From contig CAVQBG010000008.1 of assembly GCA_963710625.1 (NCBI GenBank), positions 248,001-312,000 of the forward strand: a stretch of 64,000 bases of DNA. Direction: 5' to 3'. This document shows positions 24,147 through 33,189 of the stretch, piece after piece (the stretch's first letter is position 1; every line of letters starts with the position of its first letter). Source of the DNA: Sva-07 sp963710625. Lineage in GTDB: Bacteria; Actinomycetota; Acidimicrobiia; Acidimicrobiales; Ilumatobacteraceae. Both the position numbers and the translations under genes were made by a program. Below the pieces are notes generated by a model. That model made no database searches. It saw only the letters and a list, made by a program, of their open reading frames with translations, and was not told where the DNA came from.

Positions 24147-25190
24147 GGTCGAAAGCATGCAACACTTCTGGCCGCTGTGGCCGCAGCGGCGCCGCTGGTC
24201 GTCGCTGCCTGCGGAAGCGACAGCGCCCCCGACGGCGCGGCAGGAACCAGCGAGCCCACCGACGATGCGGGAACCGTCACCGTCTACACCGGGCGCCACT
24301 ACGGCATCGAGCAGGTGTTCGACCAGTTCACCGCCGATACGGGCATCGAGGTCCGCTTCACCACCGGCAACGACCCCGAGCTGCGTGAGCGGCTGGTCGC
24401 CGAAGGGGCAAACACGCCCGCCGACGTCCTGATGACGGCCGATGCCGCGAACGTCGAACTCGCTGCCGACGCCGGCGTGCTCGCTGCAGTCGACAGCGCC
24501 ACGCTCACCGCAGCGATCCCGGCGGAGCTGCGCAGTGCGGACGACGACTGGTTCGCGCTCAGCCGGCGTGCCCGGGTGATCGTCGCCAGCACCGAGCGCG
24601 TCGACGACGCGCCGACCACCTACGCCGGCGTCGGCGACCCGGAGTGGAAGGGCAACATCTGCCTGCGGCCGAGCACCCACCCCTACACCCAGTCGCTGGT
24701 CGCCAGCCTGATCATCGCCGAGGGCGAGGAGCGCGCGACCGAGATCGTGCAGTCGTGGGTCGACAACGATCCGCTCTACATCAACAGCGACACCGACATC
24801 TACAAGGCCGTCGCCGACGGCGAGTGCGACGTCGCGATCGCCAACACGTACTACCTGGGCCGTCTCCTCACGGAGGATCCGGAGTTCCCCGTCGAGATCG
24901 TGTGGCCCGAACAGGACGGGCGCGGCGCACACGTCAACGTGAGCACGGCCGCCGTCACCAAGAACGCGCCGAATCCCAACGCGGCGCTCGCGCTCGTCGA
25001 GTGGCTCGCCACCGACGGCCAGCAGGCGTTCGCCGACGCCAACTTCGAGTTTCCCGCCGACCCCGACGTGGAGCCGAACGAGATCATCGCGAGCTGGGGC
25101 GAGTTCGTCGCCGACCTCGCGGCGGTCACGCAGCTCGGGGAGTTCCAACCGCTGGCGATCGAGGTGCTGAGCGCCACCGGCTACGAGTGA
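24144..25190 (+). CDS. Iron(III) ABC transporter substrate-binding lipoprotein
   Basis: A 348-residue lipoprotein. The signal peptide ends in the lipobox VAAC (Cys23). The mature part starts with VTVYTGRHYGIEQVFDQFTADTGIEV, as in FbpA/FutA-type ferric binding proteins, and has the tyrosine pair in ANTYYLGRL that ligates Fe(III), plus WPEQDGRGAHVNVSTAAVTKNAPN. It would capture free ferric iron outside the membrane and hand it to the fused permease encoded four bases downstream. There is no Shine-Dalgarno; the iron box overlaps the ATG, which implies a leaderless, iron-repressed transcript. Confidence 0.92.
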   Translation: MGRKHATLLAAVAAAAPLVVAACGSDSAPDGAAGTSEPTDDAGTVTVYTGRHYGIEQVFDQFTADTGIEVRFTTGNDPELRERLVAEGANTPADVLMTADAANVELAADAGVLAAVDSATLTAAIPAELRSADDDWFALSRRARVIVASTERVDDAPTTYAGVGDPEWKGNICLRPSTHPYTQSLVASLIIAEGEERATEIVQSWVDNDPLYINSDTDIYKAVADGECDVAIANTYYLGRLLTEDPEFPVEIVWPEQDGRGAHVNVSTAAVTKNAPNPNAALALVEWLATDGQQAFADANFEFPADPDVEPNEIIASWGEFVADLAAVTQLGEFQPLAIEVLSATGYE

Positions 25191-25194
25191 GCCG

Positions 25195-26787
25195 ATGACC
25201 GACGCCGCGACGCTGCGCCACCAGGCCCGAACCCTGTCGGGTTCGATCGTGATCTTCGCGATCGCGTTCGTCGTCGCGCTTCCGATCCTCGTGATCGTGT
25301 GGTCGATCGTGCAGCCGAGCACCGACGTGTGGCGCGAGCTGTGGGCGACCCGGCTGCCCGGGATGATCCGCGACACGGCCACCCTGCTGGTGACGGTGCT
25401 CGCCGGAACCGTCGTGCTCGGCACCTCGCTCGCCTGGCTGGTGACCGCGTACCAGTTCCCCGGGCGCCGGCTCCTCGGCTGGCTGCTCGTGACCCCGCTC
25501 GCGATCCCCGGCTACGTGCTCGGTTTCGTGTGGCTCGACACGCTCCAGGAACCGCTCGGCGCCCGCCAGGTGCGGTCGATCTGGCTGTGCGCGCTCGTGC
25601 TGACTCTCACGCTGTACCCCTACGTGTACCTGTTCGCCCGCGCCGCGTTTCGCGAGCAGTCGCAGCGAGCGGTCGACGTCGCTCGGAGTCTCGGATGCAG
25701 CCGCACCGAGGCGTTCTGGCGGGTGGTACTGCCGATGGCTCGACCCTCGATCGCCGGTGGCGCGGCGCTCGTCGGCATGGAGGTGCTCACCGACGTGGGC
25801 ACCGTTCGGCTGTTCAACGTCTCGACGATCGCCGACGGCGTGCTGCGGGTGTGGTTCGGCACCGGTGACCGCAACGCAGCCGCGGAACTCTCGGTGCTGT
25901 TGATCGGCGTCGCCGTGTTCCTGATCGCCGCCGAACGGCTGATGCGCGGCCGAGCGCGGTACACGCAGAGCGGAACGCGGGTCGGACTGCAGGTACACCG
26001 CCTGAAGGGGCCCGCTGCTGCGAGCGCCACGCTCGCCGGGTGGGGTGTCTTCACCGTCGCCGTCGCACTCCCGGTGATCCGTCTGAGCACCTGGGCCAAC
26101 GAGGCCCGGCGGACCGATCAGACCGCCACGGTCGCAGGCGATCTCCCGTTCCATCTGATGTCCTCGCTGCGCATCGCGGCGATCGCCACCATCGCCTGCC
26201 TCCTGCTCGGGGTGGTCCTGGTGATCGGCCTCAATCGCAAGAGTGCGAGCGGCGCCGTCATGGCGCGACTCGCGACGCTCGGATACGCCGTTCCCGGACC
26301 CGTGGTCGCCATCGGCGTGCTGGTGACGCTCGCAGCGCTCGATCGCTCCGGATGGCTCCCCGACGGCTGGCTGCTCGTCGGCTCGGTGGTCGGCCTGATC
26401 TATGCGCTCGTCGTGCGCTTCCTCGCTGTCGCCTATCAGGGGATCGACTCGAGCGTCGGCAAGGTGTCTCCGTCGATGGTCGCCAGCGCTCGGACGCTCG
26501 GCGCCGGGCGGTTCCGAGTGGCTGCCCGGGTCGAACTCCCGCTCGCGGCCGCCGGCATCATTGCGGCATCCGTCCTGGTCGCGATCGACACGCTGAAGGA
26601 GTTGCCGATCACGCTGCTCCTGCGCCCGTTCGGCACCGAGACCCTGCCGATCTGGGTGTGGCAGGCGACGTCCGAGAGTCTCTGGGTCCAGGCGGCGGTG
26701 CCCTCGCTCGCCATCGTTGCGGTCGGCATGGTGCTCGTGGCCACACTGCTGTGGGCACTCGAACACGGCGCGGAGACCGTGTCGTGA
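25195..26787 (+). CDS. Iron(III) ABC transporter permease (FbpB-like, two fused halves)
   Basis: A 530-residue permease with about twelve membrane helices, formed by two binding-protein-dependent permease domains in one chain. Each half has an EAA-type coupling loop: DVARSLGCSRTEAFWRVVLPMARPSIAGG in the first and VASARTLGAGRFRVAARVELPLAAAGI in the second. This duplicated layout is standard for FbpB/SfuB ferric permeases. It starts four bases after the binding-protein gene and overlaps the ATPase gene by GTGA, so the three genes form one operon. Confidence 0.93.
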   Translation: MTDAATLRHQARTLSGSIVIFAIAFVVALPILVIVWSIVQPSTDVWRELWATRLPGMIRDTATLLVTVLAGTVVLGTSLAWLVTAYQFPGRRLLGWLLVTPLAIPGYVLGFVWLDTLQEPLGARQVRSIWLCALVLTLTLYPYVYLFARAAFREQSQRAVDVARSLGCSRTEAFWRVVLPMARPSIAGGAALVGMEVLTDVGTVRLFNVSTIADGVLRVWFGTGDRNAAAELSVLLIGVAVFLIAAERLMRGRARYTQSGTRVGLQVHRLKGPAAASATLAGWGVFTVAVALPVIRLSTWANEARRTDQTATVAGDLPFHLMSSLRIAAIATIACLLLGVVLVIGLNRKSASGAVMARLATLGYAVPGPVVAIGVLVTLAALDRSGWLPDGWLLVGSVVGLIYALVVRFLAVAYQGIDSSVGKVSPSMVASARTLGAGRFRVAARVELPLAAAGIIAASVLVAIDTLKELPITLLLRPFGTETLPIWVWQATSESLWVQAAVPSLAIVAVGMVLVATLLWALEHGAETVS

Positions 26788-27863
26788 CCACCGTCGAGAC
26801 CACTGCGTCCGAGCGAGCGGCGAACGAGCGCGAGACAGGCAGCGACAGCGAACGTGCCGATACCGTTGCCGACCGCATGACGTCCCCCGCTGCCTCCGAC
26901 GCGACTGGCGTGGCGCTCGCGGTCGACGACGTGAGCCGACGTCTCGGCGACCGCGACGTGGTCGACCATGTGTCGTTCGACGTCGCCGACGGCGAACTCG
27001 TGGTGCTGGTGGGCCCCAGCGGGTGCGGGAAGTCGACGCTCCTGCGGATCATTGCCGGCCTCGACGCCGCCGCGACCGGCCGGATCGAACTCGACGGCAG
27101 CGATGTGACCGCGCTCCCGCCCGAGCGCAGGCGCATCGGTCTCGTGTTCCAGGACCACGCCCTGTTCCCACATCGCAGCGTTGAACGGAACATCGCCTTC
27201 GGACTCAAGCACCTCGACCGGCGGGCGCGTGCTCGACGGGTCGACGAAGTCCTCGAGCTGGTCCGGCTCCCCGGGGTCGGCAAGCGCTACCCGCACGAGC
27301 TGTCCGGCGGTGAGCAACAACGCATCGCGCTCGCCCGGGCATTGGCCCCGGATCCGGCGGTCGTCCTGCTCGACGAACCCTTCGCGAGCCTCGACTCCAC
27401 GCTGCGCGACGACGTCCGCACCGACGTGGTCGCTGCCCTGCGTGCCCGCAATGCGGCGGCGGTCCTCGTCACCCACGAACGCGCCGAGGCGCTCGCACTC
27501 GGCGACCGCATCGCGGTGATGTCTGCGGGCCGAGTGCTCCAGATCGACCGCCCCGACGAGGTGTACGAGCGACCGGTCGACCGCTTCGTCGCCGAGTTCC
27601 TGGGCGAGACATCGTTCCTGCCCGACGGGGACCACCTCGTGATGGCCCGCCCGCACGATCTCGCCGTCGTCGTCGGCGGCGAGGACACCGTGGTGACACG
27701 GCGGTATCTCGGTGCGGCGTGGCGTTACGGGGTCCGCCGGGCCGACGGTGTGGAGGTCGAGGTCGACGCGCCCGGTTCGCCTGGCGCCCTGCCGCTGGAA
27801 CTCGGTGCAGCGTGCACCGTGTCGGTCTCGGCACCACACCCACTCCACCGGCTCTCGCCCTGA
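26784..27863 (+). CDS. Iron(III) ABC transporter ATP-binding protein (FbpC-like)
   Basis: A 359-residue ABC ATPase. It has Walker A GPSGCGKST, Q-loop VFQDHALFPH, signature LSGGEQQR, Walker B VVLLDEPFASLD and the switch His in LVTHERAEA, followed by a C-terminal regulatory OB-like extension. It would drive the adjacent ferric permease. The GTG at 26784 overlaps the permease stop by four bases; the first 31 residues are polar and extra, so the Met at 26878 is an alternative start. Confidence 0.92.
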   Translation: MTTVETTASERAANERETGSDSERADTVADRMTSPAASDATGVALAVDDVSRRLGDRDVVDHVSFDVADGELVVLVGPSGCGKSTLLRIIAGLDAAATGRIELDGSDVTALPPERRRIGLVFQDHALFPHRSVERNIAFGLKHLDRRARARRVDEVLELVRLPGVGKRYPHELSGGEQQRIALARALAPDPAVVLLDEPFASLDSTLRDDVRTDVVAALRARNAAAVLVTHERAEALALGDRIAVMSAGRVLQIDRPDEVYERPVDRFVAEFLGETSFLPDGDHLVMARPHDLAVVVGGEDTVVTRRYLGAAWRYGVRRADGVEVEVDAPGSPGALPLELGAACTVSVSAPHPLHRLSP

Positions 27864-27889
27864 GCGCGGCGCCGCCTACGGTGCGGCGG

Positions 27890-28768
27890 ATGGAAATGAA
27901 CGATCGTGTCGTCATCGTGACCGGAGCCGGCTCGGGCATCGGCGAAGCCATCGCCCGCGCCGCACATGCTGCCGGGGCGCGCCATGTGGTGGTCGCCGAC
28001 CTCAACGGCGCCGAGGCCGAACGCGTCGCGTCCGAGATCGGCGGCACGGCCGTCGCGATCGACGTCCGCGACGAGTCGGCGATCATCGAGATGGTCGAGT
28101 CGACGCTCGATGCCCACGGTCCGATCGACCTGTTCGTGTCGAACGCCGGCTTCGTCACCGCCGCTGGCGTCGAGGACAGCAACGAGGCGATCCAGACCAT
28201 GTGGGAGGTGCACTGCATGGCCCACATCTATGCGGCACGAGCGGTGTTGCCGTCGATGATCGCCCGTGGTGAGGGGTATCTGCTGAACACCGCGTCGGCG
28301 GCGGGACTGCTGACCCAGATCGGGTCGCTGGCCTACTCGATGACGAAGGCCGCAGCGATCTCGCTCGCCGAGTGGCTGGCGATCTCCCACCACCACCAGG
28401 GCATCCGGGTCTCGGTGCTGTGCCCACAGGCGGTGGCGACCAACATCGTGGCGAACAGCCCCGACAACCGGGCAGAGCAGGATGCGAGCGGAGACGACGC
28501 CGCTGCCGCGTTCGAGGGTGGTGTGGCGAGCGGTGACGGCGTGCTCGATCCGACCGATGTCGCCGCCATGTGCCTCGATGCGATCCGCGACGAGCGCTTC
28601 CTGATCCTCCCCCACCCCGAGGTCGCCACCTACGTCGAGCGCAAGGCCACCGACCGTGATCGCTGGCTCGCCGGCATGCGCCGCTTCCAGAGCGCCCTCC
28701 ACCCCGACGGCGACCTCCCCGGCGACGCGATTGCAGCAGGTACGCCAGGGGTCAGACCCCCGGCGTAA
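27890..28768 (+). CDS. SDR family oxidoreductase whose C-terminus lies in a REP-like element
   Basis: A 292-residue short-chain dehydrogenase. TGAGSGIGEAIA, VADLNGAEAE (Asp favouring NAD), VSNAGFVTAAG, NTASAAGLL and YSMTKAAAI (Tyr, Lys) give the fold, cofactor site and catalytic residues. TACGGT lies seven bases before the ATG and no ribosome site is seen. The last residues (AAGTPGVRPPA) and the stop codon are encoded by repeat sequence at 28729-28768, so the original C-terminus has probably been replaced or extended by element insertion. Confidence 0.87.
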   Translation: MEMNDRVVIVTGAGSGIGEAIARAAHAAGARHVVVADLNGAEAERVASEIGGTAVAIDVRDESAIIEMVESTLDAHGPIDLFVSNAGFVTAAGVEDSNEAIQTMWEVHCMAHIYAARAVLPSMIARGEGYLLNTASAAGLLTQIGSLAYSMTKAAAISLAEWLAISHHHQGIRVSVLCPQAVATNIVANSPDNRAEQDASGDDAAAAFEGGVASGDGVLDPTDVAAMCLDAIRDERFLILPHPEVATYVERKATDRDRWLAGMRRFQSALHPDGDLPGDAIAAGTPGVRPPA

Positions 28769-28818
28769 CCGATGGCCCGCACCTGCGGTGTTACGCCGGG
28801 GGTCTGACCCCTGGCGTA
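28729..28818. repeat. Mosaic of REP-like elements: truncated arm plus two inverted copies
   Basis: GATTGCAGCAGG (28729-28740) copies the left arm of the hairpin at 21861. Then come two 28-base copies in opposite orientation, 28741-28768 and 28791-28818, exact reverse complements of each other across 22 bases. Each copy is itself a near-palindrome with the GGGGTCAGACCCC core. The pair can fold as two small hairpins or one long one and lies between the SDR stop and the FadB-like gene. Confidence 0.85.
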
Positions 28819-28865
28819 ACGCACTCGAATCGGGCGCGGGCGGGGCGGAGTGCTTGACTGACGGC

Positions 28866-30974
28866 ATGACTGCGATCTCCGAATCCGTCCGTCTCGAGAC
28901 CGTCAGCGCCGATGTCGGCGACATCGCTCTGGTGATCGTCGACAATCCGCCGGTCAACGCGCTCAGTTGGCACGTGCGCCAAGGACTGTTCGACGGCATC
29001 AACCAGGCGGTCGAGGGCGGCGCGAAGGCGATCGTGGTGATCTGTGACGGCCGCACGTTCATCGCCGGGGCCGACATCAGCGAGTTCGGCGGCAACGTAC
29101 CGCAGGCCGCCGGCCTCCACGAGGTGCAGGCTGCGATGGAGAACGCGACCGTTCCCGTGATCGCCGCGATCCACGGCACCGCACTCGGCGGCGGCCTCGA
29201 AGTGGCACTGTGCGCCCACTACCGCGTCGCCGTCGACTCCGCGAAGTTCGGTCTGCCCGAGGTCAACCTCGGCTTGTTGCCGGGTGCGGGTGGCACGCAG
29301 CGCCTCCCCCGGCTGGTCGGCGTTCCCAAGGCACTCGAGATGATGACGTCGGGTCGCCACATCGGCACCGGCGAGGCGCTCGCCGCCGGCCTGATCGACG
29401 ACGTCACCGCCGGTGGCCCTGCCGAGCTCCGCGAAGCGGCGATCGCGTTCGCCAACAAGGCGGTCGCCGAGAACCTCCCGCTGACCCGTGTGCGCGACCG
29501 CGACGACAAAGTGCTCGAAGCTCGCGGCAACGACCAGTTGTTCGCCGACTTCCGTGCCTCGATCGCCCGGAAGGCCCGAGGATTCCTCGCCCCCGAATAC
29601 AACATCCAGTGCATCGAGGCGGCCGCCAACCTGCCGTTCGACGAGGGCTTGAAGGTGGAGGGCAAGCTCTTCATGGAGCTGATGACCGGCCCGCAGTCGG
29701 GCGCACAGCGTTACGCGTTCTTCGCCGAGCGCGCCGCCAACAAGATCCCCGACATCGCCAAGGACACCCCGCTCGTCGACGTGCAGAAGTGCGGCGTCCT
29801 CGGTGCGGGCACGATGGGCGGTGGTATCGCGATGAACTTCGCCAACGTCGGCATCCCCGTCACGATCGTCGAACGCGACCAGGCGGCGCTCGACCGCGGC
29901 CTCGGCGTGGTCCGCAAGAACTACGAACGGTCCGCGTCGCGCGGCTCGATCCCACCCGAGGCCGTCGAGCAGCGAATGGCGCTGATCACCGGTTCGACCG
30001 ACAAGGCCGACTTCGCCGACTGCGACATGGTCATCGAAGCCGTGTTCGAGGACATGGACCTCAAGAAGTCGATCTTCGAGGAGCTCGACGAGATCTGCAA
30101 GCCGGGCGCGATCATGGCGTCCAACACGTCCGCGCTCGACATCAACGAGATCGCCTCGGTGACCTCTCGTCCCGAGAGCGTGATCGGCATGCACTTCTTC
30201 TCCCCCGCCAACGTGATGAAGCTGTTGGAGAACGTCCGCGGCGACAAATCGTCCGACGCCGTGGTCGCCACCACGATGGCGATCGGCAAGAAGATCGGCA
30301 AGGTGCCGGTGATGGTCGGCGTGTGCCGCGGCTTCGTCGGCAACCGCATGCTGTTCATGCGCGGCGCCGAGGCCGAGCGGATGATCCTCGAGGGTGCCAC
30401 GCCGGCCCAGGTCGACCGTGTGCTGTACGACTTCGGGTTCCCGATGGGGCCGTTCGCAATGAGCGATCTCGCCGGCCTCGACATCGGCTGGAAGGAGGAG
30501 ACGTCGTCGAGCTCCACCATCCGTGAAGTGCTGTGCGAGAACGGCCGGCGCGGCCAGAAGAACGGACGTGGTTACTACACGTACGACCCCGACACCCGTG
30601 CGTCCACCCCCGACCCCGAGGTGGAGCAGTTGATCAAGGACTTCGCCGTCGGCAAGGGCATCGAACAGCGCGAGGTCACCGACCAGGAGGTGCTCGAACG
30701 TCTGCTGTACCCGATGGTCAACGAGGGAGCGAAGATCCTCGACGAGGGCATCGCGATCCGCGGGAGCGACATCGACGTCGTGTGGGTCAACGGCTACGGC
30801 TGGCCGCTGTACCGCGGCGGCCCGATGTACTGGGCCGACCAGGTCGGCCTCGCCGAGATCGTCGACAAGATCAAGGGCTACGGCGAGTCGCTGGGCGGCA
30901 ACCACTGGAGCCTGTCGCCGCTGCTCGAGCGCCTTGCCGCCGAAGGCGGAGCGCTCCACCAGTACTCCAACTGA
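28866..30974 (+). CDS. Fatty-acid oxidation alpha subunit, enoyl-CoA hydratase / 3-hydroxyacyl-CoA dehydrogenase (FadB-like)
   Basis: A 702-residue bifunctional enzyme. The N-terminal crotonase domain has NPPVNALS, the oxyanion segment FIAGADISEFGG and LGGGLEVALCAHYRVA with LPEVNLGLLPGAGGTQRLPRL, including the catalytic glutamates. The 3-hydroxyacyl-CoA dehydrogenase part starts with the NAD loop VLGAGTMGGGIAM near residue 313 and has the MHFFSPANVMKLLENV active-site region. It would hydrate enoyl-CoA and oxidise the 3-hydroxy product in beta-oxidation. The start at 28866 follows the REP mosaic; a thiolase partner is not in the window. Confidence 0.93.
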   Translation: MTAISESVRLETVSADVGDIALVIVDNPPVNALSWHVRQGLFDGINQAVEGGAKAIVVICDGRTFIAGADISEFGGNVPQAAGLHEVQAAMENATVPVIAAIHGTALGGGLEVALCAHYRVAVDSAKFGLPEVNLGLLPGAGGTQRLPRLVGVPKALEMMTSGRHIGTGEALAAGLIDDVTAGGPAELREAAIAFANKAVAENLPLTRVRDRDDKVLEARGNDQLFADFRASIARKARGFLAPEYNIQCIEAAANLPFDEGLKVEGKLFMELMTGPQSGAQRYAFFAERAANKIPDIAKDTPLVDVQKCGVLGAGTMGGGIAMNFANVGIPVTIVERDQAALDRGLGVVRKNYERSASRGSIPPEAVEQRMALITGSTDKADFADCDMVIEAVFEDMDLKKSIFEELDEICKPGAIMASNTSALDINEIASVTSRPESVIGMHFFSPANVMKLLENVRGDKSSDAVVATTMAIGKKIGKVPVMVGVCRGFVGNRMLFMRGAEAERMILEGATPAQVDRVLYDFGFPMGPFAMSDLAGLDIGWKEETSSSSTIREVLCENGRRGQKNGRGYYTYDPDTRASTPDPEVEQLIKDFAVGKGIEQREVTDQEVLERLLYPMVNEGAKILDEGIAIRGSDIDVVWVNGYGWPLYRGGPMYWADQVGLAEIVDKIKGYGESLGGNHWSLSPLLERLAAEGGALHQYSN

Positions 30975-30975
30975 A

Positions 30976-30991
30976 CGAGCCGCGAGGCTCG
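30976..30991. terminator. Short hairpin between FadB-like gene and histidine kinase
   Basis: CGAGCC and GGCTCG pair around GCGA just past the FadB-like stop, between convergent genes. Confidence 0.5.
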
Positions 30992-31005
30992 CTCCGACCC
31001 ACGTC

Positions 31006-32385
31006 TCAGGGGGTTGGGCGGGGCTGGAAGTCGGCGACGAAGCAGACCCCTTCGGTGAGCGGTTCGACGCTGATCGACGCACCCATCGAACGCAGGATGT
31101 TGCGGACGATCGCCAGTCCCAGGCCCGACCCACCCGCGTCCAACGCCCGAGCCTCGTCGAGCCGCGTGAACGGTTCGAAGATCCGTTCCCGGTCGACCTC
31201 GGCGATCGCCGGACCGTCGTTCGAGACGCGCAGCGTGTGGCCGTCGCTCAGCGTCACCTCGATCTTCGACGTCGCGTGGCGCTCGGCATTGTCCAGCAGG
31301 TTCCGGACGACCTGCACCACGGCGTCGGGTTCCCCGACCACCCATGCCGGCTCGACACCGGTGGCATCGACGAGTTCGTGCCGTGAGACGCGACGATGCA
31401 GCTCCGACACGGCGATCGAACGGAGGTCGGCCGACGCCGTGGCCGACCTCACCGACGTGCTGTTGGTGAGCACCCGCAGATCCTGAGCGAGCCGTTCGAG
31501 ACGGTCGACCTCGATCAGCGAGTCCGTCGCCGTGCGTTCCCAGTCGGTGCGGTCCGGGTACTGCAGGCCCACCTCGAGCTCGGTCCTGATCGCCGAGAGC
31601 GGGCTGCGCAGTTCGTGCGACGCCGCGGCAGCGAACAGTTGTTGACGCGCCGCCGCGGACTCCAGCCGGCTCAGCAGTCGGTTCAGCGTTCGGCCGAGCT
31701 TGGTGATCTCCTCGTCGCGCTCCTCCGTCGACACACGAATCGACAGGTCGGTCACCTCGATGCGGTCGACCTCCGCCCGCATGGCATCGACGGGCGCGAG
31801 GGCTCGCGCCACCACACGGAACACGACGAATCCGACGACGAGCACCAGCACCGGTGAAACGAGCAGCAGCCGTTCGCGCAGGTACCCCTCGGCCCGACGA
31901 GCCGGATCGAGCGACGTGACGGCGTAGATGGTGAGATCGTCCCGCTCGGCGGCAACCGTGCGGGCCACGACGCGGTAGTCCTCGTTCGGATCGTCGTCGA
32001 TCGACGCGCCGCCGACGGTCGCCTTCACGTCGGCGTCGACGGGTGGTGGAGGCATCACGTCGAACCGTGTCGTGGCCGCGAGGCCCGGGGTCCGCGACAC
32101 GATGGCACCCGTGCTGTCGATGACCTGGATCTGGCCGACCTCGCGACCGGTCGACTCGAGCACGGTGGGAAGGTCGTCGCGAACGATCAGGTCTTCGACC
32201 GCGTCGACGCGGGCGACCAGCAGCGACTCGGTGTCGCTCGCGATCGATCGCCGGAGCAGACCGGTCACGGCCAGCGACAGGATCACGAAGGCCACGGCGA
32301 CGATCGCGGTGGCCCCGATCGTGATCTTCCATCTCAACGGAACCCGACGGGACACCGACGGCGTCCAGGGCAGCGACACGGTCAC
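31006..32385 (-). CDS. Sensor histidine kinase
   Basis: A 459-residue membrane kinase. Helix one (about residues 20-42) and helix two (about 172-194) enclose an extracytoplasmic sensor of roughly 130 residues. A HAMP linker follows (ALAPVDAMRAEVDRIEVTDLSIRV), then the phospho-acceptor helix ASHELRSPLSAI with His257, the ATP-site N-box NLLDNAERHA and G-boxes (IFEPFTRLDE; GSGLGLAIVRNI). It should phosphorylate the response regulator encoded directly upstream. Its GTG start overlaps the regulator's stop codon by four bases, so the pair is translationally coupled. Confidence 0.93.
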   Translation of the reverse strand: MTVSLPWTPSVSRRVPLRWKITIGATAIVAVAFVILSLAVTGLLRRSIASDTESLLVARVDAVEDLIVRDDLPTVLESTGREVGQIQVIDSTGAIVSRTPGLAATTRFDVMPPPPVDADVKATVGGASIDDDPNEDYRVVARTVAAERDDLTIYAVTSLDPARRAEGYLRERLLLVSPVLVLVVGFVVFRVVARALAPVDAMRAEVDRIEVTDLSIRVSTEERDEEITKLGRTLNRLLSRLESAAARQQLFAAAASHELRSPLSAIRTELEVGLQYPDRTDWERTATDSLIEVDRLERLAQDLRVLTNSTSVRSATASADLRSIAVSELHRRVSRHELVDATGVEPAWVVGEPDAVVQVVRNLLDNAERHATSKIEVTLSDGHTLRVSNDGPAIAEVDRERIFEPFTRLDEARALDAGGSGLGLAIVRNILRSMGASISVEPLTEGVCFVADFQPRPTP

Positions 32386-33035
32386 CCGACCCGGTAGCCG
32401 CCACCGCGGATGGTCTCGATGACCTCGGCGCCGAGCTTGCGGCGCAGGGCAGAGACGTGCACCTCGACGACGTTGTCCTCGCCGTCGTACGCGAAGTCCC
32501 ACACGTGTTCGACGATCTCCCGTTTCGGGACGACCTCACCTCGACGACGCAGCAGGTACTCGAGGATCGAGAACTCGCGAGCGGTCAGGCCGACGTGTTC
32601 GCCGTCCACGTGACACGCACGCCGGGCGACATCGAGTTCGACGTCGCCCGTCACCAGGGTGACCGGCTGCAGCGCGCCACCGCGTCGCATCAGCGCCCGC
32701 AGTCGAGCCACCAGCACGATGTACGAGAACGGCTTGGAGAGGAAGTCGTCGGCACCGGTCTCCAGCGCCTCGGCCTCGTCGAGTTCGCCGTCCTTCGCGG
32801 TGAGCATCAGGATCGGCGTGGCGATCGAACGGCGGCGCAGCTCCGCACAGAGCTGGTAGCCGTTGATGCCCGGCAGCATCACGTCGAGCACGATCGCGTC
32901 GTAGGACTGCTCGGTGGCCAACCACAGCCCGTCGGTCCCGTTCGCCGCGACGTCGACGGCGAACCCCTCGGCCTCCAGTCCTCGCCGCAGAGCGTCGGCC
33001 TGGCGAACTTCGTCTTCGACGACGAGCACGCGCAT
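32382..33035 (-). CDS. OmpR-family response regulator
   Basis: A 217-residue regulator. The receiver has the acidic pair in VVEDE, phospho-acceptor Asp51 in AIVLDVMLPG, Thr in MLTAKD and Lys in LSKPFS. The C-terminal winged helix (LTAREFSILEYLLRRRGEVVPKREIVEHVW ... VEVHVSALRRKLG ... IRGGGYRVG) is OmpR/PhoB type. It is co-transcribed with the downstream kinase. Repeats suited to an OmpR-type dimer lie between its start and the divergent membrane-protein gene, so it probably controls itself and that gene. Confidence 0.94.
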   Translation of the reverse strand: MRVLVVEDEVRQADALRRGLEAEGFAVDVAANGTDGLWLATEQSYDAIVLDVMLPGINGYQLCAELRRRSIATPILMLTAKDGELDEAEALETGADDFLSKPFSYIVLVARLRALMRRGGALQPVTLVTGDVELDVARRACHVDGEHVGLTAREFSILEYLLRRRGEVVPKREIVEHVWDFAYDGEDNVVEVHVSALRRKLGAEVIETIRGGGYRVG

Positions 33036-33079
33036 GTCATCAGTGTCGCACCGCCCGAGGCACAGACCTCGCAGACCGA

Positions 33080-33106
33080 CCTGAAGTTCTCTTCAGGTTG
33101 CTTCAG
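33080..33106. promoter_or_regulatory. Candidate OmpR-type binding repeats
   Basis: CCTGAAG-TTCT-CTTCAGG (33080-33097) is a perfect 7-bp dyad, and CTTCAG recurs exactly ten bases on (33091 and 33101), giving the one-helical-turn direct repeat OmpR-family dimers prefer. It lies between the response regulator and the divergent membrane gene. Confidence 0.5.
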
Positions 33107-33189
33107 CAGTTCCACAGGGACGTTCCCGCATGATGCACCACGAAGTCCCCCCAACCGCCGACACGATCGGCATCCAACGAGGAGTCCAG

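Noticed and set aside
24144..27863. Thiamine or sulfate import as alternative role of the ABC operon
   Set aside because: The tyrosine pair of the binding protein, the fused FbpB-type permease and the DtxR-like box together favour ferric iron.
28791..31133. 780-residue open frame on the minus strand
   Set aside because: It mirrors the FadB-like gene base for base, has valine/arginine/histidine-rich shadow composition and no recognisable domain.
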